DNA from: Burkholderiales bacterium
GTDB lineage: Bacteria > Pseudomonadota > Gammaproteobacteria > Burkholderiales > Burkholderiaceae_C
Assembly (NCBI GenBank): GCA_003963115.1
Contig: RXJQ01000102.1
Location: forward strand, 1 to 36,393
Length of the DNA stretch: 36,393 nucleotides
Direction of reading: 5' to 3'
Shown: positions 16,293 through 25,766 of the stretch, one piece after another
How the letters are laid out: each line of letters starts with the position of its first letter
Numbering within the stretch: the first letter of the stretch is position 1
Made by a program: the position numbers and the translations under genes
The notes under the pieces: generated by a model
The model's database searches: none
The model's input: only the letters and a program-made list of their open reading frames with translations
Told to the model about the DNA's origin: nothing

Positions 16293-17176
16293 GACGAGGC
16301 CACCACCGGGAACTCTGTCGCCTTGAAGGTGTGGCTGGCCGCTTCGGCATCCACTTCGCGGAAGCCCAGGCCTTGGTAGGGATGGGCGGCATCCCAGGGC
16401 AAGGGGGTGCGCTTGTCTTGCGAGCCGGGCGCTGGCAGCGGGAAGATCAGGGACTTGGCCGAGTGATGCGGGATGTGCGCCGTCATGTGGTGGTGTTCCT
16501 GGTGGATGTGGCCATAGAACACCGTCACGTTTTGATAAGGCATCAGGGCCGCCATCACGTCAGCGCCATTGCGCGTGGCCCAGTCCCACTTGGGCACCAG
16601 GTCGAACAAGGGGCGGTGCGTCAGCACGACGATGGGTGCCTGCTTGTCCAGCTTGGCCAGATCCGCCTTCAGCCAGGCAAGCTGTTCCTCGTCGACCAGG
16701 CCGCCGGGGTCGGAGACGTTGTCCAGTGCGATGAAGTGGATGCCCTTGTGATCGAAGGTGTAGTAGGTGTCGCCGAAGAACTCCTTGTAGGCTGTACCGC
16801 GGTCCAGCGAGGCATCGTGCTCACCGGGGATCAGCCGGATGTTGCGCACCTTCAAGTCGCCAATGATGGACTTGAACTCGGTCAGACGGCGCCGGCGCTC
16901 GTCGGGGTCGTCGGTGGTGTGGGTCAGGTCGCCCGTGAAGAAGATGAAGTCCGGTTGCTCGGGCAGGGCATTCACCGCGGCCACGGCCTTACGCAAGGTC
17001 ACCCCGGCATCCGGATTGGCCGGGCCCTTGTAGCCCCAGTGGGTGTCCGACAACTGGACGAAGTAGAACGAGCCCTCGCTGGCGTAGCCGCTCCCGTGGG
17101 CGCAGCCGGCCAGACCAGACAGGAAGACGGCCCCGCCACCCAGGGCGCTCAAGGTCAGAAAATCTCGACGTTGCAT
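16289..17176 (-). CDS. Tat-exported metallophosphoesterase lipoprotein
   Basis: 295 aa. The N-terminus MQRRDFLTLSALGG is a twin-arginine signal and continues to a lipobox LAGC (Cys25), predicting a folded, lipid-anchored periplasmic enzyme. Calcineurin-like metal motifs are all in order: DTH (44-46), GDLTH (82-86), GEHD (118-121, with Glu where GNHD is usual), TH (186-187) and GHIHQEHH (222-229). The expected chemistry is phosphomonoester or phosphodiester hydrolysis with two metal ions; the substrate is unknown. It is the first gene of the operon with cupredoxin, ECF sigma and anti-sigma, with GGAG before the ATG. A replacement of Asn by Glu at 119 may change metal preference or be normal for this subfamily. 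Confidence 0.9.
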   Translation of the reverse strand: MQRRDFLTLSALGGGAVFLSGLAGCAHGSGYASEGSFYFVQLSDTHWGYKGPANPDAGVTLRKAVAAVNALPEQPDFIFFTGDLTHTTDDPDERRRRLTEFKSIIGDLKVRNIRLIPGEHDASLDRGTAYKEFFGDTYYTFDHKGIHFIALDNVSDPGGLVDEEQLAWLKADLAKLDKQAPIVVLTHRPLFDLVPKWDWATRNGADVMAALMPYQNVTVFYGHIHQEHHHMTAHIPHHSAKSLIFPLPAPGSQDKRTPLPWDAAHPYQGLGFREVDAEAASHTFKATEFPVVASS

Positions 17177-17208
17177 GGTGTTTCTCCAAGTTCAGCTTGC
17201 TCACGGGT

Positions 17209-17236
17209 ATGACTGGGCTGCCTTCGGATTTATTCC
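17209..17236 (-). promoter_or_regulatory. ECF-like promoter of the metallophosphoesterase-sigma operon
   Basis: On the minus strand, GGAATAAA (17236 to 17229) and GTCAT (17213 to 17209) are 15 bases apart. Many ECF promoters have a GGAAT-like -35 and a GTC-containing -10 at this distance. The predicted transcript start would be 25-30 bases before the ATG at 17176, a sensible leader length. I infer autoregulation by the encoded sigma factor. Confidence 0.5.
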
Positions 17237-17246
17237 ATGCCTGACC

Positions 17247-19052
17247 TCAACTGATGGATTTTCCTTTGAGCCGCTGCGCCACGACCTTGCGCAGATCCAG
17301 GCTGGGCATCTGGATGGACTGGCCAGGCTCAGGCAGTTGCAGGCGGGCGTAGCCCGGCTCGCGCCAGACATAGAACTGCCACTGCGGGTCGCTCAGCGGC
17401 GTCGGGAAGCGGAAGGTCACGCCCAGCGGCTCGCCCTTGTCGGACACCTCGGTGACGGTCACCAGCACCTCGCCCATGTGCGTGACATCGCCCACTTTGA
17501 ACGGCTGGGTCAGCACATCGCGGCTGATGGGCTGCACGAAGCTCTTGGAGCTGGCCACCTTGATGGTGTGCTCGTCCAGCACGGTCAGCTGCAGGTCCTG
17601 GTTGCCGCCATTGGCCAGGGCCTGCATGGAAGCGGGGTTGGCCTTGCCGAAGTAGCTGCGCACCAGCGGGTAGTAAAACAGCAGGAAGGGCGCGGGCGGG
17701 TTGATCAAGATGGCATGGACATTGGGGCGCGCGGCTTCGTCCGGGATGGACAAAGGTTCGCTGATGCTGCTCGATGACACCGTGCGGTCGGTGACGACCG
17801 GGCTGATCAGCGTGGTGAGGGGAAAGACCACCAGGTGGATCATGACCAGCAGGGCCACCACGCTTTTGATGCCGAAGGCAGGCCAGCCCTTGTAGCGATG
17901 CCGGTTGACGGCGACCTGGTGGAACAGCGCCGCCAGCAAGGCGCTCATGCCGATCTCGGAGTTGAGCAGCAGGCGGTCGGCCGGGTTGATGGCGCACACA
18001 GGTACCAGGGCCAGCAAGGCGCCCAATGCATAGAAGCGGACCTGCGGTTTGGCCCACAGCCTGAAGTAGGCCATGAGACCGGCCAGCAGCACGATGACGG
18101 TCGCCGCCGCTGCGGCATAGACGGATTCGGCCGCAAGCGTCATGGTCTGCGTGATGCCGGCCCCGATGCCCACCAGCTCGGCCAGCATCAAGGTGGGCAA
18201 GCGATGCGCCACGGCATAGGCAAAGCGCGCACTCATGCCGGGCTCGACATAACTGCCTGAGCCGGTGCTGCCAAAGCCCAGCGCCACATGGCCCAGTCGC
18301 CAGGCCAGAACGATCAGCACGAAGGGCAGCAAGGCGATGAGGCGATCGCGCCAGCGTTCGCGCTGGTCGAGCACCACCGCGTAGGCGAGCAGGTAAGCCA
18401 TGGTGGCGATGGCGGCTTCAGCCGACAGCAGACCCAGCGACAAGGCCAGGCCGGCCAGCCAACCGTAGCGCGTGCCTTTACCGGTGCGCCACAGGTGGTA
18501 GGCCATGAGGGCCATCACCATGAAGCAGGCGGCGATCAGCTGGTTGCGCGCCGAGATCCACATGATGACAAAGAAGTGCAGGCTGCTGGCTGCGAAGATG
18601 AGCGTGGCCAGGCTGCTGCGCGCGGGCCGTTGCCCATCATCAATCAGGCGGTAGAGGCGGCCCACCAGCAGGATCAGGCCGCCATACCACAGCAGGCTGT
18701 GCACACGCATCAAGGCGGGCGAATGGGGCCACAGCCGGTAGTCCAGCCAGTGTGTCATCTCGCTTAAGGGGCGCCAGAAGGCCAGGTGCAAGGAGTCCGA
18801 GGTGCACCACAGCAGGCGGCCTGAGGCTTTCAGGGACTGCACCAAAGCGGGCGGGCCATCCACCAGGTCAAACAGGCCAAAGGCGGTACCGGCGTGTGGC
18901 GCAGGCTGCAAATGGTGGGTCAGGATGGCCCACTGCAGGAAGTCGTCGGTGAAAGGAGGCGTGCCGATGCACAGCGCGTTGAGCAGGACGCCTGCCATGG
19001 CCCAGAACCAGATGCTGCGCCGATGCGCCAGAAGCGAACTCAACCTTTCCAT
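17247..19052 (-). CDS. polytopic membrane protein, GT-C glycosyltransferase-like topology
   Basis: 601 aa with roughly ten or more hydrophobic segments over the first about 400 residues, and a soluble C-terminal domain of about 170 residues that likely faces the periplasm. An early loop after the first helix contains an acidic pair (TDDFLQW), as in GT-C glycosyltransferases of the PMT/ArnT class, which place a catalytic Asp in the first periplasmic loop. The overall similarity is by layout only and no family is certain. It ends 70 bp upstream of the metallophosphoesterase on the same strand, but an ECF-like promoter in that gap suggests separate control. The 222 bp upstream of it (19053-19274) hold no gene I can support. 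Confidence 0.7.
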   Translation of the reverse strand: MERLSSLLAHRRSIWFWAMAGVLLNALCIGTPPFTDDFLQWAILTHHLQPAPHAGTAFGLFDLVDGPPALVQSLKASGRLLWCTSDSLHLAFWRPLSEMTHWLDYRLWPHSPALMRVHSLLWYGGLILLVGRLYRLIDDGQRPARSSLATLIFAASSLHFFVIMWISARNQLIAACFMVMALMAYHLWRTGKGTRYGWLAGLALSLGLLSAEAAIATMAYLLAYAVVLDQRERWRDRLIALLPFVLIVLAWRLGHVALGFGSTGSGSYVEPGMSARFAYAVAHRLPTLMLAELVGIGAGITQTMTLAAESVYAAAAATVIVLLAGLMAYFRLWAKPQVRFYALGALLALVPVCAINPADRLLLNSEIGMSALLAALFHQVAVNRHRYKGWPAFGIKSVVALLVMIHLVVFPLTTLISPVVTDRTVSSSSISEPLSIPDEAARPNVHAILINPPAPFLLFYYPLVRSYFGKANPASMQALANGGNQDLQLTVLDEHTIKVASSKSFVQPISRDVLTQPFKVGDVTHMGEVLVTVTEVSDKGEPLGVTFRFPTPLSDPQWQFYVWREPGYARLQLPEPGQSIQMPSLDLRKVVAQRLKGKSIS

Positions 19053-19274
19053 GTGACTTCCCTGAAGCTGGCCACGATTGTGTTTAAAACGGCCGGGGAA
19101 GTTTAGGGACGCGTCGCGATTCCGTCCGTGACAAGGTGTTTGGAACGCAAATGAGGCAATGAAAGACGCCGCCGGCCCTCGTCTCTGGGCAGACTAGGAG
19201 CCCAATCTTTCAGCGCGCTTTCATGCCGGGCATGTCAGGATCAGGATTGCCCCGCCCTTCATGCAGGGGGTTTG

Positions 19275-20468
19275 TCAGAAGAAGGCCTGGATACCCGTTT
19301 GCGCACGCCCCAGGATCAGCGCATGCACATCGTGCGTCCCTTCGTACGTGTTTACAACTTCCAGGTTAACCAGGTGTCGTGCCACGCCGAATTCGTCGCT
19401 GATGCCATTGCCGCCCATCATGTCGCGGGCCAGGCGCGCGATGTCCAGTGCCTTGCCGCAGTTGTTGCGCTTCATGATCGAGGTGATCTCGACGGCGGCC
19501 TTGCCTTCGTCTTTCAAACGGCCCAGACGCAGGCTGCCTTGCAGGCCCAGGGCGATCTCGGTCTGCATGTCGGCGAGCTTCTTCTGGATGAGCTGGTTGG
19601 CGGCCAGCGGGCGGCCGAACTGCTGGCGGTCGAGCACGTATTGGCGGGCGCGGAACCAGCAGTCTTCGGCGGCGCCCATCGCACCCCATGAAATGCCATA
19701 GCGCGCCGAATTCAAACAGGTGAAGGGGCCTTTGAGGCCACGCACCTCGGGGAAGGCGTTCTCTTGGGGCACGAAGACATCGTCCATCACGATCTCGCCG
19801 GTGATCGACGCGCGCAGGCCCACCTTGCCGTGGATGGCAGGTGCGCTCAGGCCCTTCCAGCCCTTCTCGAGCACGAAGCCACGGATGTGGTCCTTGTCAT
19901 CTTCCTTGAGCTTGGCCCAGACCACGAAGACATCGGCAATCGGCGAGTTGCTGATCCACATCTTGCTGCCGCGCAGGGTGTAGCCGCCATCAACCTTGGT
20001 GGCCCGCGTGAGCATGCCGGCCGGGTCGGAGCCATGGTTGGGCTCGGTCAGGCCGAAGCAGCCGATGAATTCGCCCGATGCCAGCTTGGGCAGGTACTTG
20101 CGCTTGGTGGCTTCGTTGCCGAACTCGTTGATCGGCACCATGACCAGCGAGGACTGCACGCTCATCATCGAGCGGTAGCCCGAGTCCACGCGCTCGACCT
20201 CGCGGGCGATCAGGCCGTAGCTCACGTAGTTCAGGCCGGCACCGCCATATTCAGTGGGGATGGTGGCACCCAGCAGGCCCAGCTCGCCCATTTCTCGGAA
20301 GATGGCCGGGTCGGTCTGCTCCTGGCGAAAGGCCTCGGTCACGCGAGGCAGGAGCTTGTCCTGGGCATAGCTGCGCGCGGCGTCCTTGATCATGCGTTCC
20401 TCCTGCGTGAGCTGGTCGTCCAGCAGCAAGGGGTCGGCCCAGTTAAAGGTGGCTTGGGTGGTGCTCAT
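19275..20468 (-). CDS. gcdH: glutaryl-CoA dehydrogenase
   Basis: 397 aa acyl-CoA dehydrogenase of the glutaryl type. It oxidises and decarboxylates glutaryl-CoA to crotonyl-CoA using FAD and passes electrons to ETF. The catalytic base is the Glu in [20 protein letters not shown] (about E376), a hallmark of Gcd[17 protein letters not shown] and the [17 protein letters not shown] region form the FAD/substrate core. The ATG at 20468 ([10 protein letters not shown]) is chosen; an upstream extension of 24 residues is not family-like. It is the last gene of the six-gene dicarboxylate operon, 17 bp after the ligase gene. This placement fits glutaryl-CoA arising from pimeloyl-CoA. Confidence 0.93.
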   Translation of the reverse strand: MSTTQATFNWADPLLLDDQLTQEERMIKDAARSYAQDKLLPRVTEAFRQEQTDPAIFREMGELGLLGATIPTEYGGAGLNYVSYGLIAREVERVDSGYRSMMSVQSSLVMVPINEFGNEATKRKYLPKLASGEFIGCFGLTEPNHGSDPAGMLTRATKVDGGYTLRGSKMWISNSPIADVFVVWAKLKEDDKDHIRGFVLEKGWKGLSAPAIHGKVGLRASITGEIVMDDVFVPQENAFPEVRGLKGPFTCLNSARYGISWGAMGAAEDCWFRARQYVLDRQQFGRPLAANQLIQKKLADMQTEIALGLQGSLRLGRLKDEGKAAVEITSIMKRNNCGKALDIARLARDMMGGNGISDEFGVARHLVNLEVVNTYEGTHDVHALILGRAQTGIQAFF

Positions 20469-20485
20469 CTCATGTGTCCTGTCTG

Positions 20486-22180
20486 TCAATGTGGCGCGGA
20501 TGCGTGCTGGGCGCGTTCCTTGTCCTGCAATGCTCGCCACTGGATCTTGCCTGTTCCTGAACGTGGCAGCGCATCGGTGAACTCAATGATGCGCGGGCTC
20601 TTGTAGGCGGCCATCTGACCGCGCGCCCAGTCGGCGATGTCCTGCTCGGTGACTTGGCCGCGCAGCCCAGGCTTGAGCACGACCACGGCCTTGACCGTCT
20701 CGCCGCGCTTGGGGTCGGGCGAGGCGATCACGCAGACCTCCTGGATCGCGGGGTGGTGGTACATCAGGGCCTCGACCTCGGCGGGCCAGACCTTGAAGCC
20801 CGAGGCGTTGATCATGCGCTTGAGGCGGTCGACCATGAAGAAGTAGCCGTGCTCGTCCACACGGGCCAGATCGCCCGTGCGCAAAAAGCGCTTGCCGTCG
20901 ATCTCGATGAAGGACTCGGCATCGGCTTGCGGGTTGCGCCAGTAGCCCAGCATCACCTGAGGGCCATGGACGATGACCTCGCCCACCTCATTGCGTGGCA
21001 GTTCCTGGAAGGTGGTGGGGTCGACCACGCGGGCGTCCACGTCGAAAATGGGGATGCCCAGGCATTGACGCATGGGGCGTCGCACCGGGTTGATGTGGGT
21101 GGCCGCCATGGTCTCCGACAGGCCATAGCCTTCGATGTAATCCAGGCCAGTCAAGGTCTTGAGTTTGGTCGCGATGGCCTCAGGCATGGCCGCACCGCCG
21201 CCGCCGATGCTGGTCAGGCTGCTGAGATCGAACGATTCGATGTCGGGGTGGCTGAGCATGTCGACCACCATGGGCGAGATCATCTGCGTGCCGGTGACCT
21301 TGTAGCGCGCGATGCATTGCAGGGCCACGTCGCGGTCCCAGCGCGGCAGCAGCACGGCTGTCGAACCCAGGTAGAGCGAGCCATTCATGGCGTTTTGCAT
21401 GCCCGTCACATGAAAGAAGGGCAGCACCGCCAGTTGCACCGAATCGGGCGAGCTGCCCAGCCAGATGCCGCGTGCCACGGTGTTGTACATCACGCTGCGG
21501 TGTGTGTGCATGCAGCCCTTGGGGTGGCTGGTGGTGCCCGAGGTGTAGGGCAGGACGGCCAGGTCATCAGGGCCGCCGGTCATCGGCGTGGGGCGGTGGT
21601 GCGCGGCCAAGGCGTCCGGCCAGGCCACGGTGCCTGGGTCGTCCAGCGACTTGCGCGGCGCGCGGATGAAGTCGGGCACGTGCAGGTCGGTGGGGGCTTC
21701 CAGGTAGTCGCTGTAGATGGCGACGATGGCGTGCTGCAGGCCTTCACCCGTTTGCCTGCCTTCGCGCAACAAAGTGCGCACCTGGGTATAGAGCTCTTGC
21801 GAGACGAAGACCACCGAGGCCTGTGCGTCGCTCACATAGTGGCGCAGCTCCTCGCTCAGGTTCATCGGGTTGACCGGCACCACCACCGCATCGGCGCGCA
21901 GGATGGCGTAGTAGGCCAGCGCGAACTGCGGGCTGTTCTGCATGTAGAGCAGCACGCGGTCGCCCTTCTTCACGCCGCAGGCCTGCTGGAGGTAGCCGGC
22001 CAAGCGCTCGCTCTCGTCCTTGAAGCGGGCAAAGCTGATCGGCGTGTCGTAGAAGATCAGGTAGGGCTTGTCGGGGAAGCTGCGCGCCGAGACCTCCACG
22101 TTGTGATAGAGGTGGGTCTCGGGCAGCGAGAGGTGGTGCGGCAGGCCCGGTGGCCAATGGGCAAGGTGACGGTCAGACAT
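20486..22180 (-). CDS. acyl-CoA ligase (pimelate/medium- to long-chain acid, PimA-like)
   Basis: 564 aa adenylate-forming enzyme (ANL family) that activates a carboxylic acid to its CoA thioester with ATP. Motifs: phosphate loop [16 protein letters not shown] (about 220, with Ser in place of the usual Gly after TSGTT), GYGLSET (about 360), the hinge region [20 protein letters not shown] (about 450), and the C-terminal catalytic lysine in SGTGKIQWR (about 548). In the R. palustris pim operon the equivalent ligase is PimA, acting on dicarboxylic and fatty acids; substrate assignment here rests on gene order. It lies 12 bp after the small acyl-CoA dehydrogenase gene and has no obvious ribosome site, so it may be translationally coupled. 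Confidence 0.88.
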   Translation of the reverse strand: MSDRHLAHWPPGLPHHLSLPETHLYHNVEVSARSFPDKPYLIFYDTPISFARFKDESERLAGYLQQACGVKKGDRVLLYMQNSPQFALAYYAILRADAVVVPVNPMNLSEELRHYVSDAQASVVFVSQELYTQVRTLLREGRQTGEGLQHAIVAIYSDYLEAPTDLHVPDFIRAPRKSLDDPGTVAWPDALAAHHRPTPMTGGPDDLAVLPYTSGTTSHPKGCMHTHRSVMYNTVARGIWLGSSPDSVQLAVLPFFHVTGMQNAMNGSLYLGSTAVLLPRWDRDVALQCIARYKVTGTQMISPMVVDMLSHPDIESFDLSSLTSIGGGGAAMPEAIATKLKTLTGLDYIEGYGLSETMAATHINPVRRPMRQCLGIPIFDVDARVVDPTTFQELPRNEVGEVIVHGPQVMLGYWRNPQADAESFIEIDGKRFLRTGDLARVDEHGYFFMVDRLKRMINASGFKVWPAEVEALMYHHPAIQEVCVIASPDPKRGETVKAVVVLKPGLRGQVTEQDIADWARGQMAAYKSPRIIEFTDALPRSGTGKIQWRALQDKERAQHASAPH

Positions 22181-22192
22181 GGAGTGGCGGCA

Positions 22193-23338
22193 TCATTGCG
22201 CTTGTTGATGACCGAGTTCGATGAAGCGGGCAAGGTGGTGGTCTTCGTCACCAAGCTGGTGGTCGATCATGACCAGGCGTTTGGCGTAGTGGGCCAGGGG
22301 CAGCTCCCAGGTCATGCCGATGCCGCCATGCAGCTGGATGCATTCCTCAGCCACGAGCGTGCCGATGCGGCCGATGCTGTACTTGGCGGCAGACAGGGCC
22401 TTCTCGCGTGCCAGGCGGTCTGTGCCGTCCAGTGCCGCTGCGGCGTTGATCACGGCCGAGCGTGCCTGTTCGATCTCCAGCAGCAGGTCGGCCATGCGGT
22501 GCTGCAGGGCCTGGAAGCTGCCGATGGGCACGCCGAACTGCTTACGCGTTTGTAGGTACTCGATGGTGGCGTGCTTGGCCACCTCCATGGCACCCAGCGA
22601 TTCGGCGCACAGGGCCAGCAAGCCGCGGCCAATGGCGTGTTCGAGGGTGCTCAGGCCCTGGTCCTTTTCGCCCAGCAGCGCGTCGACGGGTAGCTTGACC
22701 TCCTGGAGCACGACCTCGGCCGCGCGGCCCCCATCGATGGTGGCATAGCCGCGCGTGCTCAAACCCGGCGTATCGGCCGAGACCACGAACAGCGAGATGC
22801 CGTGTTCGTCGGCTTCGCGGCCCGATGTGCGCGCCGAGACAATCAGCACCTGCGCCTGGTCGCCCACCGGCACCACGGCCTTGTGGCCATTGAGCACCCA
22901 GCCATCACCGGTGCGCGTGGCCAGCGTGCGCACATGCGACAGCTCGTAGTGCGACTCGGGCTCGTCGTGCGCCAGCGCGGCCACCACGGCGCCGTCTATG
23001 AGGTCGGCCAGCATGGCTTGCTGTGCTTCATTGCCCGCATGTGTCAGCGCGCTGCCGGCCAGGATGGCCGAGGGCAGGAAGGGCTCGACCACCAGGCCGC
23101 GCCCCAGCGCCTCGAAGACCACGGCGATGTCGAAGCCCGCTCCGCCATAGCCACCATGCGCCTCGTCGAACAAGGCCCCGATCACGCCCAACTCGGCGAA
23201 CTGTGCCCAGCGCTGCGTGCTGAAGCCCTTGGGCGATTGCGTGATCGCCATGCGGGTCTCGAAGTTGTATTGCTCGGCCACATAGCGGTTGAGCGAGTCC
23301 GCCAGCATGCGGCGGTCTTCAGTGTGTTCAAAGTTCAT
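22193..23338 (-). CDS. acyl-CoA dehydrogenase, small (PimD-like) subunit
   Basis: 381 aa acyl-CoA dehydrogenase fold: N-terminal helices, a middle beta domain (about 120-230), and a C-terminal helical domain with LQTRKQFGVPIGSFQALQHRMADL and QLHGGIGMTWELPLAHYAKRL. The usual C-terminal catalytic glutamate motif (YEGT or a G-x-x-EI equivalent) is missing, as expected for the non-catalytic or partner chain of a heteromeric enzyme. The start is one base after the large-subunit stop (TGAcATG), enforcing coupled synthesis. Together with the neighbour it should oxidise pimeloyl-CoA-type substrates at the 2,3 bond. Confidence 0.85.
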   Translation of the reverse strand: MNFEHTEDRRMLADSLNRYVAEQYNFETRMAITQSPKGFSTQRWAQFAELGVIGALFDEAHGGYGGAGFDIAVVFEALGRGLVVEPFLPSAILAGSALTHAGNEAQQAMLADLIDGAVVAALAHDEPESHYELSHVRTLATRTGDGWVLNGHKAVVPVGDQAQVLIVSARTSGREADEHGISLFVVSADTPGLSTRGYATIDGGRAAEVVLQEVKLPVDALLGEKDQGLSTLEHAIGRGLLALCAESLGAMEVAKHATIEYLQTRKQFGVPIGSFQALQHRMADLLLEIEQARSAVINAAAALDGTDRLAREKALSAAKYSIGRIGTLVAEECIQLHGGIGMTWELPLAHYAKRLVMIDHQLGDEDHHLARFIELGHQQAQ

Positions 23339-23339
23339 G

Positions 23340-24548
23340 TCACAGCCCCAGGATCATCTTGGAGATGATGTTCTTCTGGATCTCGTTGGATCCGCCAAAG
23401 ATCGACAGCTTGCGGTTGTTGAAGTACTGGGCCGCCGCCGATGCTGCTTCAGGCTGGCCAAGTGGCGCATCCTGGTAGCCCTCCTGCATGGCTGCTTCGA
23501 TGAAGGGCAGGGCATAGGGCCCCATGGCGCGGCGCATCAGGTCATTGAGTTCCTGGCGGATCACCGTGCCCTTGATCTTGAGCATGGAGCTTTCTGCGCC
23601 CGGTGCGCCGCCACCGGCCACAGCCGCGATCACGCGCAGGTTGGTGGTCTTCATGTTCTCCAGGTCGATCTCGACCTTGGCCAGGCGGGCGGCGAACAGC
23701 GGGTCATAGGCCAGGGGCTGGCCGTTCTTCTTCACACGCGAGGCGACCAGCTTGAGGCGCTCCAGCGCCGCCACCGAGAAGCCAACGCCCGCGATGTTGG
23801 TGCGCTCGTAGGTCAGCAGGAACTTGGCACAGGTCCAGCCTTTGTTCTCCTCGCCCACCAGGTTTTCGGCGGGCACCTTCACGTCGGTGAAGAAGACCTC
23901 GTTGACTTCGTGCTCGCCATCCAGCGTGATGATGGGCCGCACCTCCACGCCGGGCGACTTCATGTCGATCAGCAGGAAGCTGATGCCCTCCTGCTTCTTG
24001 GCTTCACGGTTGGTGCGCACCAGGCAGAAGATCATGTTGGCGTGGTGGCCCAGGGTGGTCCAGGTCTTCTGGCCGTTGACGATGTAGTGCTCGCCGGTCT
24101 CGTCACGTTGTCGTATGGCCGAGGTCTTGACCGAGGCCAGGTCCGAGCCCGAGCCGGGTTCGGAATAGCCCTGGCACCACCAGTCTGCACCATTGAGGAT
24201 GCGAGGCAGCCAGTACCGCTTCTGCGCCTCATTGCCATACTTGATCAAGACCGGGCCCAGCATGTTGACGCCAAAGGGCACGGTGCGTGGGCAGTAGGCC
24301 AGGGCGCACTCGTTGTCGAAGATGAACTTCTGCACGGCAGTCCATCCAGGGCCGCCATAGGCCTGTGGCCAGTGGTTGGCCAGCCAGCCCTTGTCATGCA
24401 GGATGGCGTGCCAGGCCTCGTGATCGGCCTTGCTCAGGTGGATGCCCTTGCGCACCTTGTCCTTGAGGTTGGCGGGTACCTTGTCCTGCAGAAAGGCTTG
24501 CACCTCGTCGCGGAAGGCCTGTTCTTCGGGCGTGAAATTCAGATCCAT
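23340..24548 (-). CDS. acyl-CoA dehydrogenase, large (PimC-like) subunit
   Basis: 402 aa. Recognisable elements: GYSEPGSGSDLASVKTSA (substrate/FAD loop near 125-142), VNGQKTWTTLGHHANMIF (about 155-172), LLTYERTNIAG (a Glu in the position used as catalytic base in isovaleryl/long-chain-type dehydrogenases) and the C-terminal FGGSNEIQKNIISKMILGL adenine-binding signature. It pairs with the small subunit one base downstream, the arrangement of PimC/PimD and of mycobacterial FadE heterotetramers. GAGAGG precedes the ATG at 24548; the thiolase gene ends 18 bp upstream. Confidence 0.9.
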   Translation of the reverse strand: MDLNFTPEEQAFRDEVQAFLQDKVPANLKDKVRKGIHLSKADHEAWHAILHDKGWLANHWPQAYGGPGWTAVQKFIFDNECALAYCPRTVPFGVNMLGPVLIKYGNEAQKRYWLPRILNGADWWCQGYSEPGSGSDLASVKTSAIRQRDETGEHYIVNGQKTWTTLGHHANMIFCLVRTNREAKKQEGISFLLIDMKSPGVEVRPIITLDGEHEVNEVFFTDVKVPAENLVGEENKGWTCAKFLLTYERTNIAGVGFSVAALERLKLVASRVKKNGQPLAYDPLFAARLAKVEIDLENMKTTNLRVIAAVAGGGAPGAESSMLKIKGTVIRQELNDLMRRAMGPYALPFIEAAMQEGYQDAPLGQPEAASAAAQYFNNRKLSIFGGSNEIQKNIISKMILGL

Positions 24549-24566
24549 GGTGGTGACCTCTCGCGA

Positions 24567-25766
24567 TCAGTAGATTTCGAACAGACCGGCCGCGCCCATG
24601 CCGCCAGCCACGCACATGGTCACGACCGCGTATCTCATGCGCTGGTGGGCCTTGCGACGCCTGCCTTCCAGCAACACGTGGCCGACAAGGCGTGCGCCGG
24701 TCATGCCAAAGGGGTGGCCGATGGAGACCGCGCCACCGTTGACATTGAGCCGCTCATCAGGAATGCCCAGCCGCTGCTGGCAGTAGATTGACTGTGACGC
24801 GAAGGCCTCGTTGAGTTCCCACAGGTCGATGTCATCGACCTTCAGGCCATGGCGAGCCAGCAGCTTGGGCACGGCAAACACAGGCCCGATGCCCATTTCA
24901 TCTGGCTCGCAGCCATGCACCGCCAGACCGCGGAAGGCGCCCAGCGGTTGAAGCCCCAGGCGTTCGGCCTCCTTGGCCTCCATCAGCACGCAGGCCGAGG
25001 CACCGTCCGACAACTGCGAGGCATTGCCAGCGGTGATGAACTCATCGGGGCCACGCACTGGCGCCAGCTTGGCGAGCGATTCATAAGTGGTGCCTGGGCG
25101 GTTGCAGGTGTCGTGGTCGATGGTGATGGTCTGCTTCGTGACCTCCTTGGTGTCCTTGTTCGTCACGGCCATCGTTGTGGTTACCGACACGATCTCGTCC
25201 TTGTAGCGTCCTGCTTCTTGTGCCTCGGCCGTCTTGCGCTGGCTCTCGACCGAGAAGCGGTCTTGCGCTTCGCGGCTGATGCCATAGCGGCGCGCGACGA
25301 TGTCTGCCGTCTCGATCATCGTCATGTACAGCGCCGGCTTGTGCTCGACGATCCAGGGGTCCATGCCAGAGTCGCCATCTTCACGGGTTCGGATGCCGGA
25401 GATGCTTTCCACACCGCCGGCGATCATGGCCGGCGCGCCTTCCAGCACGATGCGCCCGGCGGCCATGGCCACGGCTTGCAGGCCCGATGCACAGAAGCGG
25501 TTGACGGTGGTGCCGGCGATGCTGATGGGCAGGCCGCTGCGGATGATGCTCTGGCGGGCCAGGTTACGGCCCGTGGTGCCTTCAGGGTAGCCGCAGCCCA
25601 GGATGGCGTCTTCGATGAGGCCCGGGTCGATGCCGGCGCGCTCCACAGCCGCCTTCACGGCGAAAGAGGCCAGGGTCGGGCCTGGCGTGATGTTGAACTC
25701 GCCACGATGGGATTTGGTCAGCGGCGTGCGGGCAGTGGACACGATGACGGCTTCGCGCATGGTCAT
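24567..25766 (-). CDS. acyl-CoA thiolase (PimB-like acetyl-CoA acyltransferase)
   Basis: 399 aa. Thiolase active-site residues are all present: nucleophilic Cys92 in [11 protein letters not shown], His351 in [16 protein letters not shown], and Cys385 in [10 protein letters not shown]. It cleaves a 3-oxoacyl-CoA with CoA to acetyl-CoA and a chain two carbons shorter; in the proposed route 3-oxopimeloyl-CoA gives glutaryl-CoA. The start is the ATG at 25766 (MTMREAV) with AAGGAAG upstream. It overlaps the stop of the upstream hydratase/dehydrogenase gene by 4 bp (ATGA). An open frame extending further upstream lies inside the neighbour and is not used. Confidence 0.93.
   Translation of the reverse strand: MTMREAVIVSTARTPLTKSHRGEFNITPGPTLASFAVKAAVERAGIDPGLIEDAILGCGYPEGTTGRNLARQSIIRSGLPISIAGTTVNRFCASGLQAVAMAAGRIVLEGAPAMIAGGVESISGIRTREDGDSGMDPWIVEHKPALYMTMIETADIVARRYGISREAQDRFSVESQRKTAEAQEAGRYKDEIVSVTTTMAVTNKDTKEVTKQTITIDHDTCNRPGTTYESLAKLAPVRGPDEFITAGNASQLSDGASACVLMEAKEAERLGLQPLGAFRGLAVHGCEPDEMGIGPVFAVPKLLARHGLKVDDIDLWELNEAFASQSIYCQQRLGIPDERLNVNGGAVSIGHPFGMTGARLVGHVLLEGRRRKAHQRMRYAVVTMCVAGGMGAAGLFEIY

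Noticed and set aside
19222..19234. CATGCC-G-GGCATG palindrome as terminator downstream of gcdH
   Set aside because: Short arms, no T-run, about 40 bp past the stop; insufficient evidence for function.
20654..22555. Long plus-strand open frame across the ligase and small dehydrogenase genes
   Set aside because: Spans two real genes and their junction and lacks any domain; composition is that of a shadow frame.
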